A DNA stretch of 8,574 bases from Candidatus Aenigmatarchaeota archaeon (GCA_016202785.1 JACQOC010000036.1:1-8574); one strand, 5' to 3'; counted from the stretch's first letter, positions 1 through 6,096 are shown. Made by a program: numbers and translations. Notes: generated by a model not told the origin, from the sequence alone.

Positions 1-1601
1 TCGCAGGCCTTGTAGGTAAAGTCTATTTTTTGCCCGGCCAGCGGCAACTGGGTTGCCATGGCAAGCATGTTTATGACCGGCGGTTTGTTCTGCATTTGCT
101 TTACTGTGAACTGCAGCGCATTGCTCACACCATTCGAGCTTAGCACCGAGACGTTGTATTTGCCCGGCAGGATTGCAGCCAAATCCGGGTCGCAGCCATT
201 TCCTGGCAAGCAGGTGTCGATCTGCTGCGGCACGGTGAACTTCAGCCTGGACTCGTTGTCCAGGTCGATGCCAGCCAAGTAACCGGGGCCGAACTTGACG
301 GTATTGTCTGCGTCGTCAAACCCGGTTCCAGTCAATGTAACAGCGGTTCCCACATAGCCGACGGCCGGCACAATGGCGGTTAGCTCCATGTCGGCAGCCA
401 CAGAATCGATGGCAGCTGCCTTGCCGGTCAGGCCATCGCCGGTGCCGGACGAGCCGCTGCCGGTAAACGTACCATTGGCCTCGCCCGGCAGGTTTTCGCA
501 CGGCTGCAAAACCGCAAAAGTGTTTACCCCGCACTTGCCGGTCTTCTTGTAACAGCGATTGTTGCATGACTGCCTGGCCTGCTTGTCCCATTCCGCCGAA
601 CTCTTGCAAATGCCGTCGCCCTCAATTATGCTCACCTGCATCCCATCGTGGCACTGCCATTCCGCGCTCTTATATTGCGGCGCGGCAGCTTGCTTCAAGC
701 AGGCCCCATTGTTGCAGCCGTACGGGCATTTAAAGTCAACCCGGGACGCGCCACCTTTTTCGTAGCAGGAGAATTCAGCCAGCACGCCACTTTCGGTGCC
801 GGTTTCCTGGGAGATCAGACAGAAGTCCGTCTCTTGATACCCGCTTCCCAGCTTCACCGTTCCCTTTTTGTAATAATCCTGGCCACGGTCTGAATCAGAG
901 CAGGAGGCCTGGCGGACCGTAATGTTGATGGTCCGCTCTGCCTTCTGGCCGTTCGCATCGCTGGCCATAACCCGGGCGAAAGCGCTGCCGGCCTTCTCGA
1001 AGACATGCGTGAAGCTGCCTTCCTGGCAGTCCGGAAGCTTCGGCTTGGTGTCCGGCCCGCCGCCGCCGCCACTGCAGCCGAACGTCTCGCCCGGATAGCC
1101 AGCACAAGTGGCTACGCTTACTTTACCCTCGCGGTCGCAAGCCCGGTATTTGAATGTCAACTTGTCCCCAGCCATCGGGTTGCGGCTGGAGGCAGTGAAG
1201 TATTCCAGGTACGGCGGCCGGTCAGCCGCCTGGCTGGTGACCTTGAACGCCAGGGAATTGCTGACCCCAGCGTCGGTTAGCACTGAAACCATGTACGTGC
1301 TAGGCGTCACCTTGAATAACGGCGCAACGCCACATATCTGGCCGGGCGGGCACAGGTCCAGGAATGAAGGCACAGTGAAAGTGATGCTGCCGTTGGCCCA
1401 CAGCCCTTTGACATAGCCGCGGCCGAACTTGACGACGTTGTCGCTTGCGGCAAAAGGCTCGCCGGTGACGGTGACTAAAGTTCCTACCGGCCCTTGGGCC
1501 GGAGAAAGGGCGTGCAAAATTGCCGGCTTGGCCGGCTCTTGGGCAGAAACCGGGACGACCGCGGCCAAGGCAAGAAGCAGGGCAATAAGGATGGCACGCA
1601 T
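1..1601 (-). CDS. Secreted Cys-rich surface protein with repeated IPT/TIG-Ig modules (C-terminus beyond window)
   Basis: Reading down from an ATG at 1601 the frame stays open to base 1, giving 533 codons without a stop, so the gene is cut by the window edge. Residues 1-20 form a signal peptide (MRAILIALLLALAAVVPVSA, likely cut before Q21). Residues about 30-155 are an IPT/TIG-like beta domain (VTVTG, VKFGRGY, FTVP, VSVL, GVSN) followed by an Ig/PKD-like strand set ending FKYRAC. The unit recurs at 415-533 with the same length. Between them are a Gly5 linker (178-182), a Cys-rich module (234-301, CSDSDRG to GCNNGAC), a second Cys cluster (314-368) and a Gly/Ser linker near 377-393. Five N-glycosylation sequons are visible (N70, N226, N376, N449, N483). 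I infer an exported, disulfide-stabilised cell-surface or adhesion protein; the ligand is unknown and an anchor may lie in the unseen C-terminus. Confidence 0.88.
   Translation of the reverse strand, partial: MRAILIALLLALAAVVPVSAQEPAKPAILHALSPAQGPVGTLVTVTGEPFAASDNVVKFGRGYVKGLWANGSITFTVPSFLDLCPPGQICGVAPLFKVTPSTYMVSVLTDAGVSNSLAFKVTSQAADRPPYLEYFTASSRNPMAGDKLTFKYRACDREGKVSVATCAGYPGETFGCSGGGGGPDTKPKLPDCQEGSFTHVFEKAGSAFARVMASDANGQKAERTINITVRQASCSDSDRGQDYYKKGTVKLGSGYQETDFCLISQETGTESGVLAEFSCYEKGGASRVDFKCPYGCNNGACLKQAAAPQYKSAEWQCHDGMQVSIIEGDGICKSSAEWDKQARQSCNNRCYKKTGKCGVNTFAVLQPCENLPGEANGTFTGSGSSGTGDGLTGKAAAIDSVAADMELTAIVPAVGYVGTAVTLTGTGFDDADNTVKFGPGYLAGIDLDNESRLKFTVPQQIDTCLPGNGCDPDLAAILPGKYNVSVLSSNGVSNALQFTVKQMQNKPPVINMLAMATQLPLAGQKIDFTYKAC
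4..1493 (-). repeat. Duplicated IPT/TIG plus Ig-like protein module (two copies)
   Basis: Residues 37-155 (about bases 1137-1493) and 415-533 (about bases 3-359) of the surface protein are homologous copies 378 residues apart. Shared landmarks in order are GT.VT.TG, DN.VKFG.GY, FTVP, a C..G..C pair, Y.VSVL, GVSN.L.F.V, PP, AG.K..F.Y.AC. Both copies are 119 residues long although small gaps are needed inside. The next base pair past C533 (codon beginning GA) is compatible with the Asp that follows C155 in copy one, so the second copy probably continues beyond the window. The coordinates span both copies and the unrelated Cys-rich region between them. Confidence 0.85.
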
Positions 1602-1631
1602 CAGGACCTGTTTAATGATTATTGCCGCGCC

Positions 1632-1641
1632 GCTATAAAAG
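1632..1641 (-). promoter_or_regulatory. TATA box for the surface protein gene
   Basis: Read on the minus strand, CTTTTATAG (core 1633-1640) is an archaeal TATA-like element centred about 35 bases before the ATG at 1601. Transcription would start near 1610, leaving a leader of about 9 bases with a weak AGGT. It lies just after the stop codon of the upstream 91-residue gene, so the surface protein probably has its own promoter. Confidence 0.5.
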
Positions 1642-1645
1642 CAAA

Positions 1646-1921
1646 TCAGTGGCGCAGCACTTCCCGCTCGACCGCGGCCAGCCGGACCAGGTAACTGTTC
1701 TCCAGCTTGCGGATGCGCTCGATGGAAACCGGCTGCAAGGCGGCATTCTCCAGCTCGGCCCGAAACTCGTAAGCGTGGCCCAGCACGCCATATTTGCAAT
1801 TACAGCCGGGCCGCAGCTCGATTGTTATTGCGTCATTTTTCATGCTCAGCAGCCAGGCCGCGCTTGCCGGGTTATTGCCGTTGTAGCGCTTCACCGCCTG
1901 GAACACGTGCTTGCGTTGCAT
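1646..1921 (-). CDS. Conserved-looking 91-residue hypothetical protein with a CxC motif
   Basis: I do not recognise this protein. From the ATG at 1921 it is 91 residues, basic, and ends with TGA at 1646. The N-terminal third (MQRKHVFQAVKRYNGNN) is basic, the middle carries an ELRPGCNCKYG stretch with Cys40 and Cys42, and residues about 66-91 look like a charged amphipathic helix (SIERIRKLENSYLVRLAAVE). There is no signal peptide or membrane segment, so it is probably cytoplasmic. A TTG two codons earlier (1927) is possible, but ATG is preferred because a TATA-like element sits about 30 bases before it. The intact frame fits neatly between two genes on the same strand. The CxC alone does not establish metal binding. 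Confidence 0.6.
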   Translation of the reverse strand: MQRKHVFQAVKRYNGNNPASAAWLLSMKNDAITIELRPGCNCKYGVLGHAYEFRAELENAALQPVSIERIRKLENSYLVRLAAVEREVLRH

Positions 1922-1946
1922 AGCCAAACAAATGTTGGCGCAGACC

Positions 1947-1956
1947 GCTTAAAAGC
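1947..1956 (-). promoter_or_regulatory. TATA-like element for the 91-residue gene
   Basis: Minus-strand reading gives GCTTTTAAGCG, with core CTTTTAAG at 1948-1955 centred about 30 bases before the ATG at 1921. It lies in the 59-base gap after the peroxiredoxin stop. The spacing suits a leader of only a few bases. The site is short and its match to the archaeal TATA consensus is moderate. Confidence 0.4.
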
Positions 1957-1980
1957 ATGCACTATGAGAATCGTCAATGG

Positions 1981-2445
1981 TCAGCGTTCCAAGGCAGCCA
2001 GCACTTGCTCGGCATGGCCTTCCGGCCGCACGATTTCGAACACCTTGGCGATCTTTCCGTGCCGGTCAATGACAAAGGTCGTGCGCTTGATGCCCATGAA
2101 GCTCTTGCCCATGAACTGCTTCAGGCCGAACACGCCATAGGCATCGCACACTTTGCCATCGACATCAGCTAGCAAAGTGAAATTCAGCCGATATTTTTGC
2201 GCGAACTTGCCGTGGCTTTCCGCATTGTCTTTACTCACCCCGAGGACCACCGCCTTACTCGCCGTTATTTTCGGCAGGTTATCGCGAAAATCGCAAGCCT
2301 CTTTGGTGCAGCCTGGGGTATCGTCTTTTGGGTAGAAGTAAAGCACCACTTGTTTCCCGAGGAAGTCCTTAAGCCGTACGGTTTTGCCGGCCTGGTCAGG
2401 CAGCGCAAAATCGGGGGCCTTTTCCCCTTGCTTTGGCACCGGCAT
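1981..2445 (-). CDS. bcp: Peroxiredoxin, Bcp/PrxQ type (thiol peroxidase)
   Basis: This 154-residue protein is a full-length Bcp/PrxQ peroxiredoxin, which reduces hydrogen peroxide and organic peroxides in the cytoplasm using thiol electrons. The peroxidatic site is DDTPGC with Cys46, and Cys51 follows after four residues (TKEAC), matching the C-x4-C atypical two-Cys arrangement of the family. PKDDTPGC supplies the P-x3-T-x2-C motif, and Arg121 in KRTTFVID is the conserved active-site Arg. The thioredoxin-fold start is typical (GEKAPDFALPDQ). The ATG at 2445 is supported by a TATA-like element centred 25 bases before it. The gene diverges from the toxin-antitoxin operon and is probably monocistronic. 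The electron donor cannot be inferred from the window. Confidence 0.95.
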   Translation of the reverse strand: MPVPKQGEKAPDFALPDQAGKTVRLKDFLGKQVVLYFYPKDDTPGCTKEACDFRDNLPKITASKAVVLGVSKDNAESHGKFAQKYRLNFTLLADVDGKVCDAYGVFGLKQFMGKSFMGIKRTTFVIDRHGKIAKVFEIVRPEGHAEQVLAALER

Positions 2446-2464
2446 GGACAGATAATGTTTCCTG

Positions 2465-2476
2465 GTCTTAAATTCC
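2465..2476 (-). promoter_or_regulatory. TATA box for the peroxiredoxin gene
   Basis: Minus-strand reading is GGGAATTTAAGA. The AT-rich core is centred near 2470, about 25 bases before the ATG at 2445, which predicts a leaderless or near-leaderless transcript. The sequence immediately before the ATG (ATTATCTGTCC) contains no Shine-Dalgarno match. Confidence 0.55.
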
Positions 2477-2500
2477 CGTCGATCCGGGGGCCGGTAGGAG

Positions 2501-2516
2501 AAAAGCCTTATATATT
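2501..2516 (+). promoter_or_regulatory. Promoter (BRE + TATA) of the toxin-antitoxin operon
   Basis: AAAAGCC followed by TTATATAT (2508-2515) looks like an archaeal BRE and TATA box. The TATA centre is about 26-27 bases before the ATG at 2538, as for a leaderless mRNA. This rules against the in-frame TTG at 2520, which would be only about 8 bases from the TATA box and upstream of any transcript start. Confidence 0.65.
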
Positions 2517-2528
2517 AATTTGAATATA
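2511..2528. promoter_or_regulatory. Possible operator: AT-rich inverted repeat over the antitoxin start site
   Basis: TATATT (2511-2516) and AATATA (2523-2528) form an inverted repeat with a 6-base spacer, overlapping the TATA box and reaching toward the expected transcript start. Ribbon-helix-helix antitoxins commonly repress their own operons by binding such sites. The arms are short and the stretch is almost pure A/T, so chance is a real alternative. Confidence 0.3.
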
Positions 2529-2537
2529 ATAAATACG

Positions 2538-2834
2538 ATGCCAGTAACAATAACCACACGGGTTGGAGAGCAGACCGTGAAGAAGATAGACCGGATAGCG
2601 AAGGAAGCGGCTGCCGACCGCTCGACCGCCATACGGAAGATGCTGGAGCAGGGCGTTAAGGAATGGTCGTTGGAACGGGCCTTGAACGGGTATGAGGAAG
2701 GCCGGCTGACGCTTTGGCAAGCGGCACGCCGGGCCGAGCTGTCCCTTTGGGAGATGGTGGACGAGGTGAAGAAGCGGCATATACATGCGCCGTACACGCT
2801 GGAGGAGCTTAAGGAAGACCTAAAAGGTCTATGA
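2538..2834 (+). CDS. Antitoxin: ribbon-helix-helix domain plus UPF0175 domain
   Basis: This 98-residue protein has two parts. Residues 2-42 resemble a ribbon-helix-helix DNA-binding domain: a short strand (VTITTRV), then two helices around KKIDRIAKEA and RSTAIRKMLEQG. Residues 45-86 match the UPF0175 pattern (ALNGYEEGRLTLWQAARRAE, then LSLWEMVDEVK), a helical region found in antitoxins paired with PIN-like toxins. It should neutralise the protein encoded next and repress the operon. Its TGA overlaps the toxin ATG as ATGA, implying translational coupling. The start is the ATG at 2538, set by TATA spacing; an upstream TTG at 2520 is rejected. All five Ile codons are ATA, unlike nearby genes, which suggests transfer. 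Antitoxin identity rests on family resemblance and gene order. Confidence 0.85.
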   Translation: MPVTITTRVGEQTVKKIDRIAKEAAADRSTAIRKMLEQGVKEWSLERALNGYEEGRLTLWQAARRAELSLWEMVDEVKKRHIHAPYTLEELKEDLKGL

Positions 2835-3334
2835 TAGTGAGCAACGCTTCGCCACTAATCTATTTGGCAAAGATAGGGAGGCTCGACCTTCTAAAGCAGC
2901 TTTATGCTTCGGCGCTGATAACTGAGGCCGTCAAACAGGAAGTTGTCGATAAAGGCAAACAACTTGGTAAGGCCGACGCGTACGCCATAGAAAAGGCTTT
3001 GAGTGCGGGTTGGCTGAAAACCAGTAAGGCTCCGGATATAAAACTACAGATAGAGCTAGAGGAAGGCGAGAAATCAACCATCAGCTTGGCCTGCTCGCTG
3101 GGCGAAAGTCTAGTGCTGATTGACGAGGCCGCGGCCAGAGCGGCGGCAAGGCTGGTCGGCCTAGAACCAAGAGGCACAGTGTTCGTCCTGCTCAAGGCCT
3201 TGCAGGAAAAGCTTATCGATTTCGACCTATTCCTCGATTTGCTGCAACGCCTGGTCATGGAAGGCTTCTGGTTAAAGGAGGAAGTCTATATAGAGGTGAT
3301 AAAGCAAGCCAGAAAATTGGCAGCAGAAAAATAG
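2831..3334 (+). CDS. DUF3368 PIN-like toxin (putative VapC-type ribonuclease)
   Basis: This 167-residue protein begins MIVSNASPLIYLAKIGRLDL, the hallmark opening of the DUF3368 family of PIN-domain proteins, toxins that as a class cut RNA with acidic residues holding Mg2+. Further family landmarks are EEGEKSTISLA (Glu80) and LVLIDEAAARAAARLVG (Asp98), followed by the G-T-V-F-V-L-L-KAL strand-helix at about 115-125. The first acidic position carries Asn5 instead of Asp, a variant I believe occurs in other DUF3368 members, so activity is likely but not certain. The C-terminus (130-167) is a helical extension, LLQRLVMEGFWLKEEVY. It overlaps the antitoxin by four bases. Eight of twelve Ile codons are ATA and five of six Arg codons AGA/AGG, unlike the neighbouring genes. 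TAG at 3332 faces the aminopeptidase gene. Confidence 0.88.
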   Translation: MIVSNASPLIYLAKIGRLDLLKQLYASALITEAVKQEVVDKGKQLGKADAYAIEKALSAGWLKTSKAPDIKLQIELEEGEKSTISLACSLGESLVLIDEAAARAAARLVGLEPRGTVFVLLKALQEKLIDFDLFLDLLQRLVMEGFWLKEEVYIEVIKQARKLAAEK

Positions 3335-3386
3335 CTGCTGTTGATAATGCCGATGGCTGGCGCGAAAAGGCGGCAATTACCAATTA
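3335..3386. other. Convergent intergenic gap with a tandem CAATTAC repeat
   Basis: The toxin (plus) and aminopeptidase (minus) genes end 52 bases apart. The gap holds two adjacent copies of CAATTAC (3374-3387, the last base entering the aminopeptidase stop codon). The longest T-run on the minus strand is four bases (3364-3367), a weak termination candidate, and there is no T-run after the toxin. I see no gene here. Confidence 0.5.
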
Positions 3387-4832
3387 CTATTGTTTCCAGC
3401 TCTTCAGCAGCTCGACAATCAGCCGCACGCCCCAGCCGGTCGCGCCTTTCTTGGTGTAGGCGCGGTCGCGCTCATGCCAGGCCGTGCCTGCTATATCCAG
3501 GTGCGCCCATTTGGCCTGGCCGACAAACTGCTTGATGAATAACGCGCCGGAAATCGCGCCGGCATAGCGGCCGTCCTTGTACCACAAATTCCTGATGTCG
3601 GCGCTTTCGCCTTCCATGTCTTCCTCATACTCTTCATAGAGTGGCATGCGCCAGCAGCGCTCGAAGGTCTGCTGGCCGGCAGTATGGACTGCCTGCGCCA
3701 GCTTGTCGTCGTTGGACATCAGCGCCGCGACATGCTCGCCGAAAGTCACCACACACGAACCGGTGAGGGTGGCAAAGTCGATTATCGCCTGCGGCTTATA
3801 CTTGTCCACGGTATAGGCAACCGCGTCACCAAGCACCAGCCTGCCCTCCGCATCGGTGTTGTTGATCTCGACGGTCTTGCCCGAGTAAGATTTGATCACG
3901 TCGCCCGGTCGCTGGGCTCCAGGCCCGATCGCATTTTCCGCCAGGGCCATGACGCCGATAACGTTGGCCGCCAGCTTGAGCCTAGCGACTGCCTGCATGG
4001 CCGCCAGCACCAGACATGCGCCGGCCTTGTCGCTGCGCATCGCATCAATCGAACCGGTTGGCTTGAGGTTCATGCCGCCCGAGTCGAAGGTAATGCCTTT
4101 CCCGACCAGGGCTATGGGTTTGCCTTTGCCTTTGTGTTCCAGGATGACCAGCCTAGGCTTATAGCGGCTGGCCGCGCACACGTGCAGCAGCATCTCCATG
4201 CCCAGCTGCTTGAGCTGCTTTTCGTCCAGGATGGTGCACTTCAAGCCGTGCTCCTTGGCCAGTTTGGCCGCATACCGGGCAAGCGCTTCCGGATTCATCA
4301 CTTCAGCCGGCTCATTGGTCAGGTCTCTGGCCAGGGCAGCGCCATTGGCGGCGATTTCTGCACTGCTTACCGCCTCCTTGATGGCCGGCAGGCTGCCGGA
4401 AGCATAGGCAACCGCCGGTCCGACATAATGCTGGCCCTTGGTCTTGTACTTGTCAAAGGAGTATGCGCCCAGCAGCAGGCCTTCAGCTGCGGCTTGCGCG
4501 AAAGCGGCAGCGTCCACGCGGCCCACTTTCCGGCAATCAAAAGCGATAGACTGCGCTTTCACCTTTGCCGCCTCTCGCGCCGCGCTGCCGAACGCGCGCC
4601 GCACCTGCTCCTGGCTTACCGCTTTTTCGTCGCCAAGGCCGGCCAACACTATCCGGCGCGCGCCCTCTGTTACTGCGACAACCGTGCCCTTCTTGCCGTC
4701 AAACGCCTTGGCGGCCAGGGCCGCCTTGACGGCGGGAAATCCCTGGCCGGTGTCCGTCGTGGTCAGGGGCAGCACCAGCAGGCGTTCCTGGCCAGCGGCA
4801 GCCTTTCCCACGGCAACTGAGAACCTCATCAT
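3387..4832 (-). CDS. pepA: Leucyl aminopeptidase, M17 family (cytosolic)
   Basis: This 481-residue protein is a complete M17 metallo-aminopeptidase, which removes N-terminal residues from peptides with two bound metal ions, usually as a cytosolic hexamer. The family signature NTDAEGRL is present at 325-332. Expected metal and catalytic residues are all in place: Lys245 and Asp250 in VGKGITFDSGG, Lys257 in LKP, Asp268, Asp327, Glu329 and Arg331. Residues 1-150 form the variable N-terminal domain, 165-481 the catalytic domain; AENAIGPGAQRPGD (298-311) is another family landmark. The segment around Asp268 reads MRSDKAGA rather than the common M-x-x-D-M-x-G-A. There are two adjacent ATGs (4832, 4829); the first is chosen and an upstream TTG at 4856 rejected. 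It lies 36 bases after the antiporter gene on the same strand. Likely role is peptide turnover. Confidence 0.95.
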   Translation of the reverse strand: MMRFSVAVGKAAAGQERLLVLPLTTTDTGQGFPAVKAALAAKAFDGKKGTVVAVTEGARRIVLAGLGDEKAVSQEQVRRAFGSAAREAAKVKAQSIAFDCRKVGRVDAAAFAQAAAEGLLLGAYSFDKYKTKGQHYVGPAVAYASGSLPAIKEAVSSAEIAANGAALARDLTNEPAEVMNPEALARYAAKLAKEHGLKCTILDEKQLKQLGMEMLLHVCAASRYKPRLVILEHKGKGKPIALVGKGITFDSGGMNLKPTGSIDAMRSDKAGACLVLAAMQAVARLKLAANVIGVMALAENAIGPGAQRPGDVIKSYSGKTVEINNTDAEGRLVLGDAVAYTVDKYKPQAIIDFATLTGSCVVTFGEHVAALMSNDDKLAQAVHTAGQQTFERCWRMPLYEEYEEDMEGESADIRNLWYKDGRYAGAISGALFIKQFVGQAKWAHLDIAGTAWHERDRAYTKKGATGWGVRLIVELLKSWKQ

Positions 4833-4851
4833 GAAGTTATTGTAGCCGGGG

Positions 4852-4862
4852 TACAAAAAGCT
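4852..4862 (-). promoter_or_regulatory. Weak TATA-like element or T5 stretch before pepA
   Basis: Minus-strand reading gives AAGCTTTTTGTACC in the 36-base gap between the antiporter stop and the pepA ATG. It is centred about 25 bases before 4832, so it could be a weak promoter. The five T residues could instead terminate antiporter transcripts. With no better signal, co-transcription with the antiporter is equally possible. Confidence 0.3.
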
Positions 4863-4868
4863 TGCCCT

Positions 4869-6023
4869 TCACCAGCGGCTGGCAAAGGCCTTGAACAGCA
4901 CGGGGCCGATGAAGATGGTCAAAGCTACTGCCGCGATCGCGATCGAATAGGACGGCGCGGTGATCGCTCCGGTTGCCAAGGCAAGCTGGGCGATGATAAT
5001 GCTGTACTCGCCGCGCGGCGCCATTGCCAGGCCGAGCAGCAGGCCATCACCCTTGGGCAGGCCAAAGGCCCGGCAAGCGAAAAAGCAGCCGGCAACCTTG
5101 GCCGCCATGACGGCCAGCGCCAGGCCGGCGACCAGCAGCAAGGAGGACGACAAGCCGGCCAAATCTATGGACAGCGCGCTGTGGGCAAAGAACAACGGTA
5201 TGAATAAGCTGTAGCCGATAATTTTCGCCTTCGGCAAAATCTCCTTTTCCGCCAGGTCGCTGCGGTTCATCGCCATGCCGGCCAAAAACGCGCCAGTGAC
5301 CGCTGCCACTCCAACCTGCTCGCTGATGAAGGCGATGGTGAACAGCAAAGCCAGCGCTATGGAAACGATCATGTGCTCGTCATGCTCAGCCCGTTTGCCG
5401 AACGCCAGCGCGTAGCCTAAAACCCTGGAGCCGAAGGTGAGCAACAGCAGGAAGAAGCCCAGAACGGCAAGGAACAGCGTGACGGCCTGGCTGATCTGCA
5501 AGGTGCCAAGGGAGATGTACGTGCCGAACAGGGCGATGGCCATGATCGCGATGACGTCGTCAGCTATGGCAACCGGCGTTATGTAGCGGCCAGCTATTGC
5601 ATGGCCATGGCTCCGGTCCTCGAACAGGCGCAAAGTGATGACGGTGCTCGAGCTGGTAAACGCGGCGCCAAGGAAAACTGCCACCATGAGGCTGTTGAAA
5701 GCAAGATAGCCTAAGCCGAAGCCAAGCGCGAACGACAGCACTGCCCCGGCAATCGCGATGCCGCTGCCCGGGTAAACCTTGTCCTTGAAGTCGTCGAATT
5801 TCGTGGACAGGCCCATCAGGAACAGGAAGAAAAGTATGCCGAAATTGGCCAGCTGGGCCAGGCCATCGCTGGCCTGCACCAGGCCTAACACCGCTGGGCC
5901 GAGCAAGATGCCCGCTACCACTTCCCCGATGAGCGAGCTGAAACCAAGCCGCTCGGTAAGGTAACCCAAAGTCTTTGCCCCGAGCAGCAGGAACGCAATG
6001 CTGATGAGTAGGTTTTCGGCCAT
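4869..6023 (-). CDS. CPA2-family cation/proton antiporter, membrane domain only
   Basis: This 384-residue protein is almost entirely hydrophobic, with about 12 predicted membrane helices, and matches the CPA2 (Kef/NapA) sodium-hydrogen exchanger fold that swaps Na+ or K+ for protons. The N-terminal signature GFSSLIGEVVAGILLGP is at 27-43. The first core-helix motif (AAFTSSSTVITLR, 120-132) and the second (TPVAIADDVIAI, 149-160) are present. Asp155-Asp156 is the Asp-Asp pair of NapA-like electrogenic exchangers rather than the Gln-Asp of KefB/KefC. Lys309 (AAKVAGC) and RGE (337-339) are also conserved. It ends at the last helix with no RCK/TrkA domain, so nucleotide or glutathione gating is not expected. 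The ATG at 6023 is preceded by AAGGTAAC, a weak ribosome binding site. Likely role is pH and ion homeostasis; the ion is inferred. Confidence 0.93.
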   Translation of the reverse strand: MAENLLISIAFLLLGAKTLGYLTERLGFSSLIGEVVAGILLGPAVLGLVQASDGLAQLANFGILFFLFLMGLSTKFDDFKDKVYPGSGIAIAGAVLSFALGFGLGYLAFNSLMVAVFLGAAFTSSSTVITLRLFEDRSHGHAIAGRYITPVAIADDVIAIMAIALFGTYISLGTLQISQAVTLFLAVLGFFLLLLTFGSRVLGYALAFGKRAEHDEHMIVSIALALLFTIAFISEQVGVAAVTGAFLAGMAMNRSDLAEKEILPKAKIIGYSLFIPLFFAHSALSIDLAGLSSSLLLVAGLALAVMAAKVAGCFFACRAFGLPKGDGLLLGLAMAPRGEYSIIIAQLALATGAITAPSYSIAIAAVALTIFIGPVLFKAFASRW

Positions 6024-6061
6024 GTTACCTTGCGGTCATCGTTTGGAAAAGCAGCCCAACG

Positions 6062-6096
6062 CGTTTTTATAATATGTGCGGGAGCGCTTTTATACT
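6062..6096 (-). promoter_or_regulatory. Two TATA-like boxes upstream of the antiporter gene
   Basis: The 90-base gap between the hydrolase stop and the antiporter ATG has two AT-rich boxes on the minus strand: TATAAAAG (core 6087-6094) and ATTATAAAAAC (about 6063-6073). They predict transcript starts near 6065 and 6041, giving leaders of about 40 and 18 bases. A leadered message fits the weak AGGT before the ATG. This suggests the antiporter is separately transcribed from the hydrolase operon. Which box is used cannot be told. Confidence 0.5.

Noticed and set aside
1..609. Small open frames on both strands in the first 600 bases
   Set aside because: They are all shadows of the long minus frame from 1601, which is supported by the duplicated module and the Cys pattern.
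1622..2140. A 172-codon plus-strand open frame across the orphan and peroxiredoxin genes
   Set aside because: It overlaps the peroxiredoxin on the opposite strand, has no promoter signal and no recognisable domain.
3374..3387. Two tandem copies of CAATTAC as an attachment site or mobile-element mark
   Set aside because: The repeat is only 7 bases, no matching copy is seen at the other side of the toxin-antitoxin operon, and no integrase or transposase is present.
3684..4820. A 378-codon plus-strand open frame opposite the aminopeptidase gene
   Set aside because: It lies wholly antisense to a gene with every M17 catalytic residue intact. Its translation shows no family motif, and long antisense frames are common in GC-rich coding DNA.
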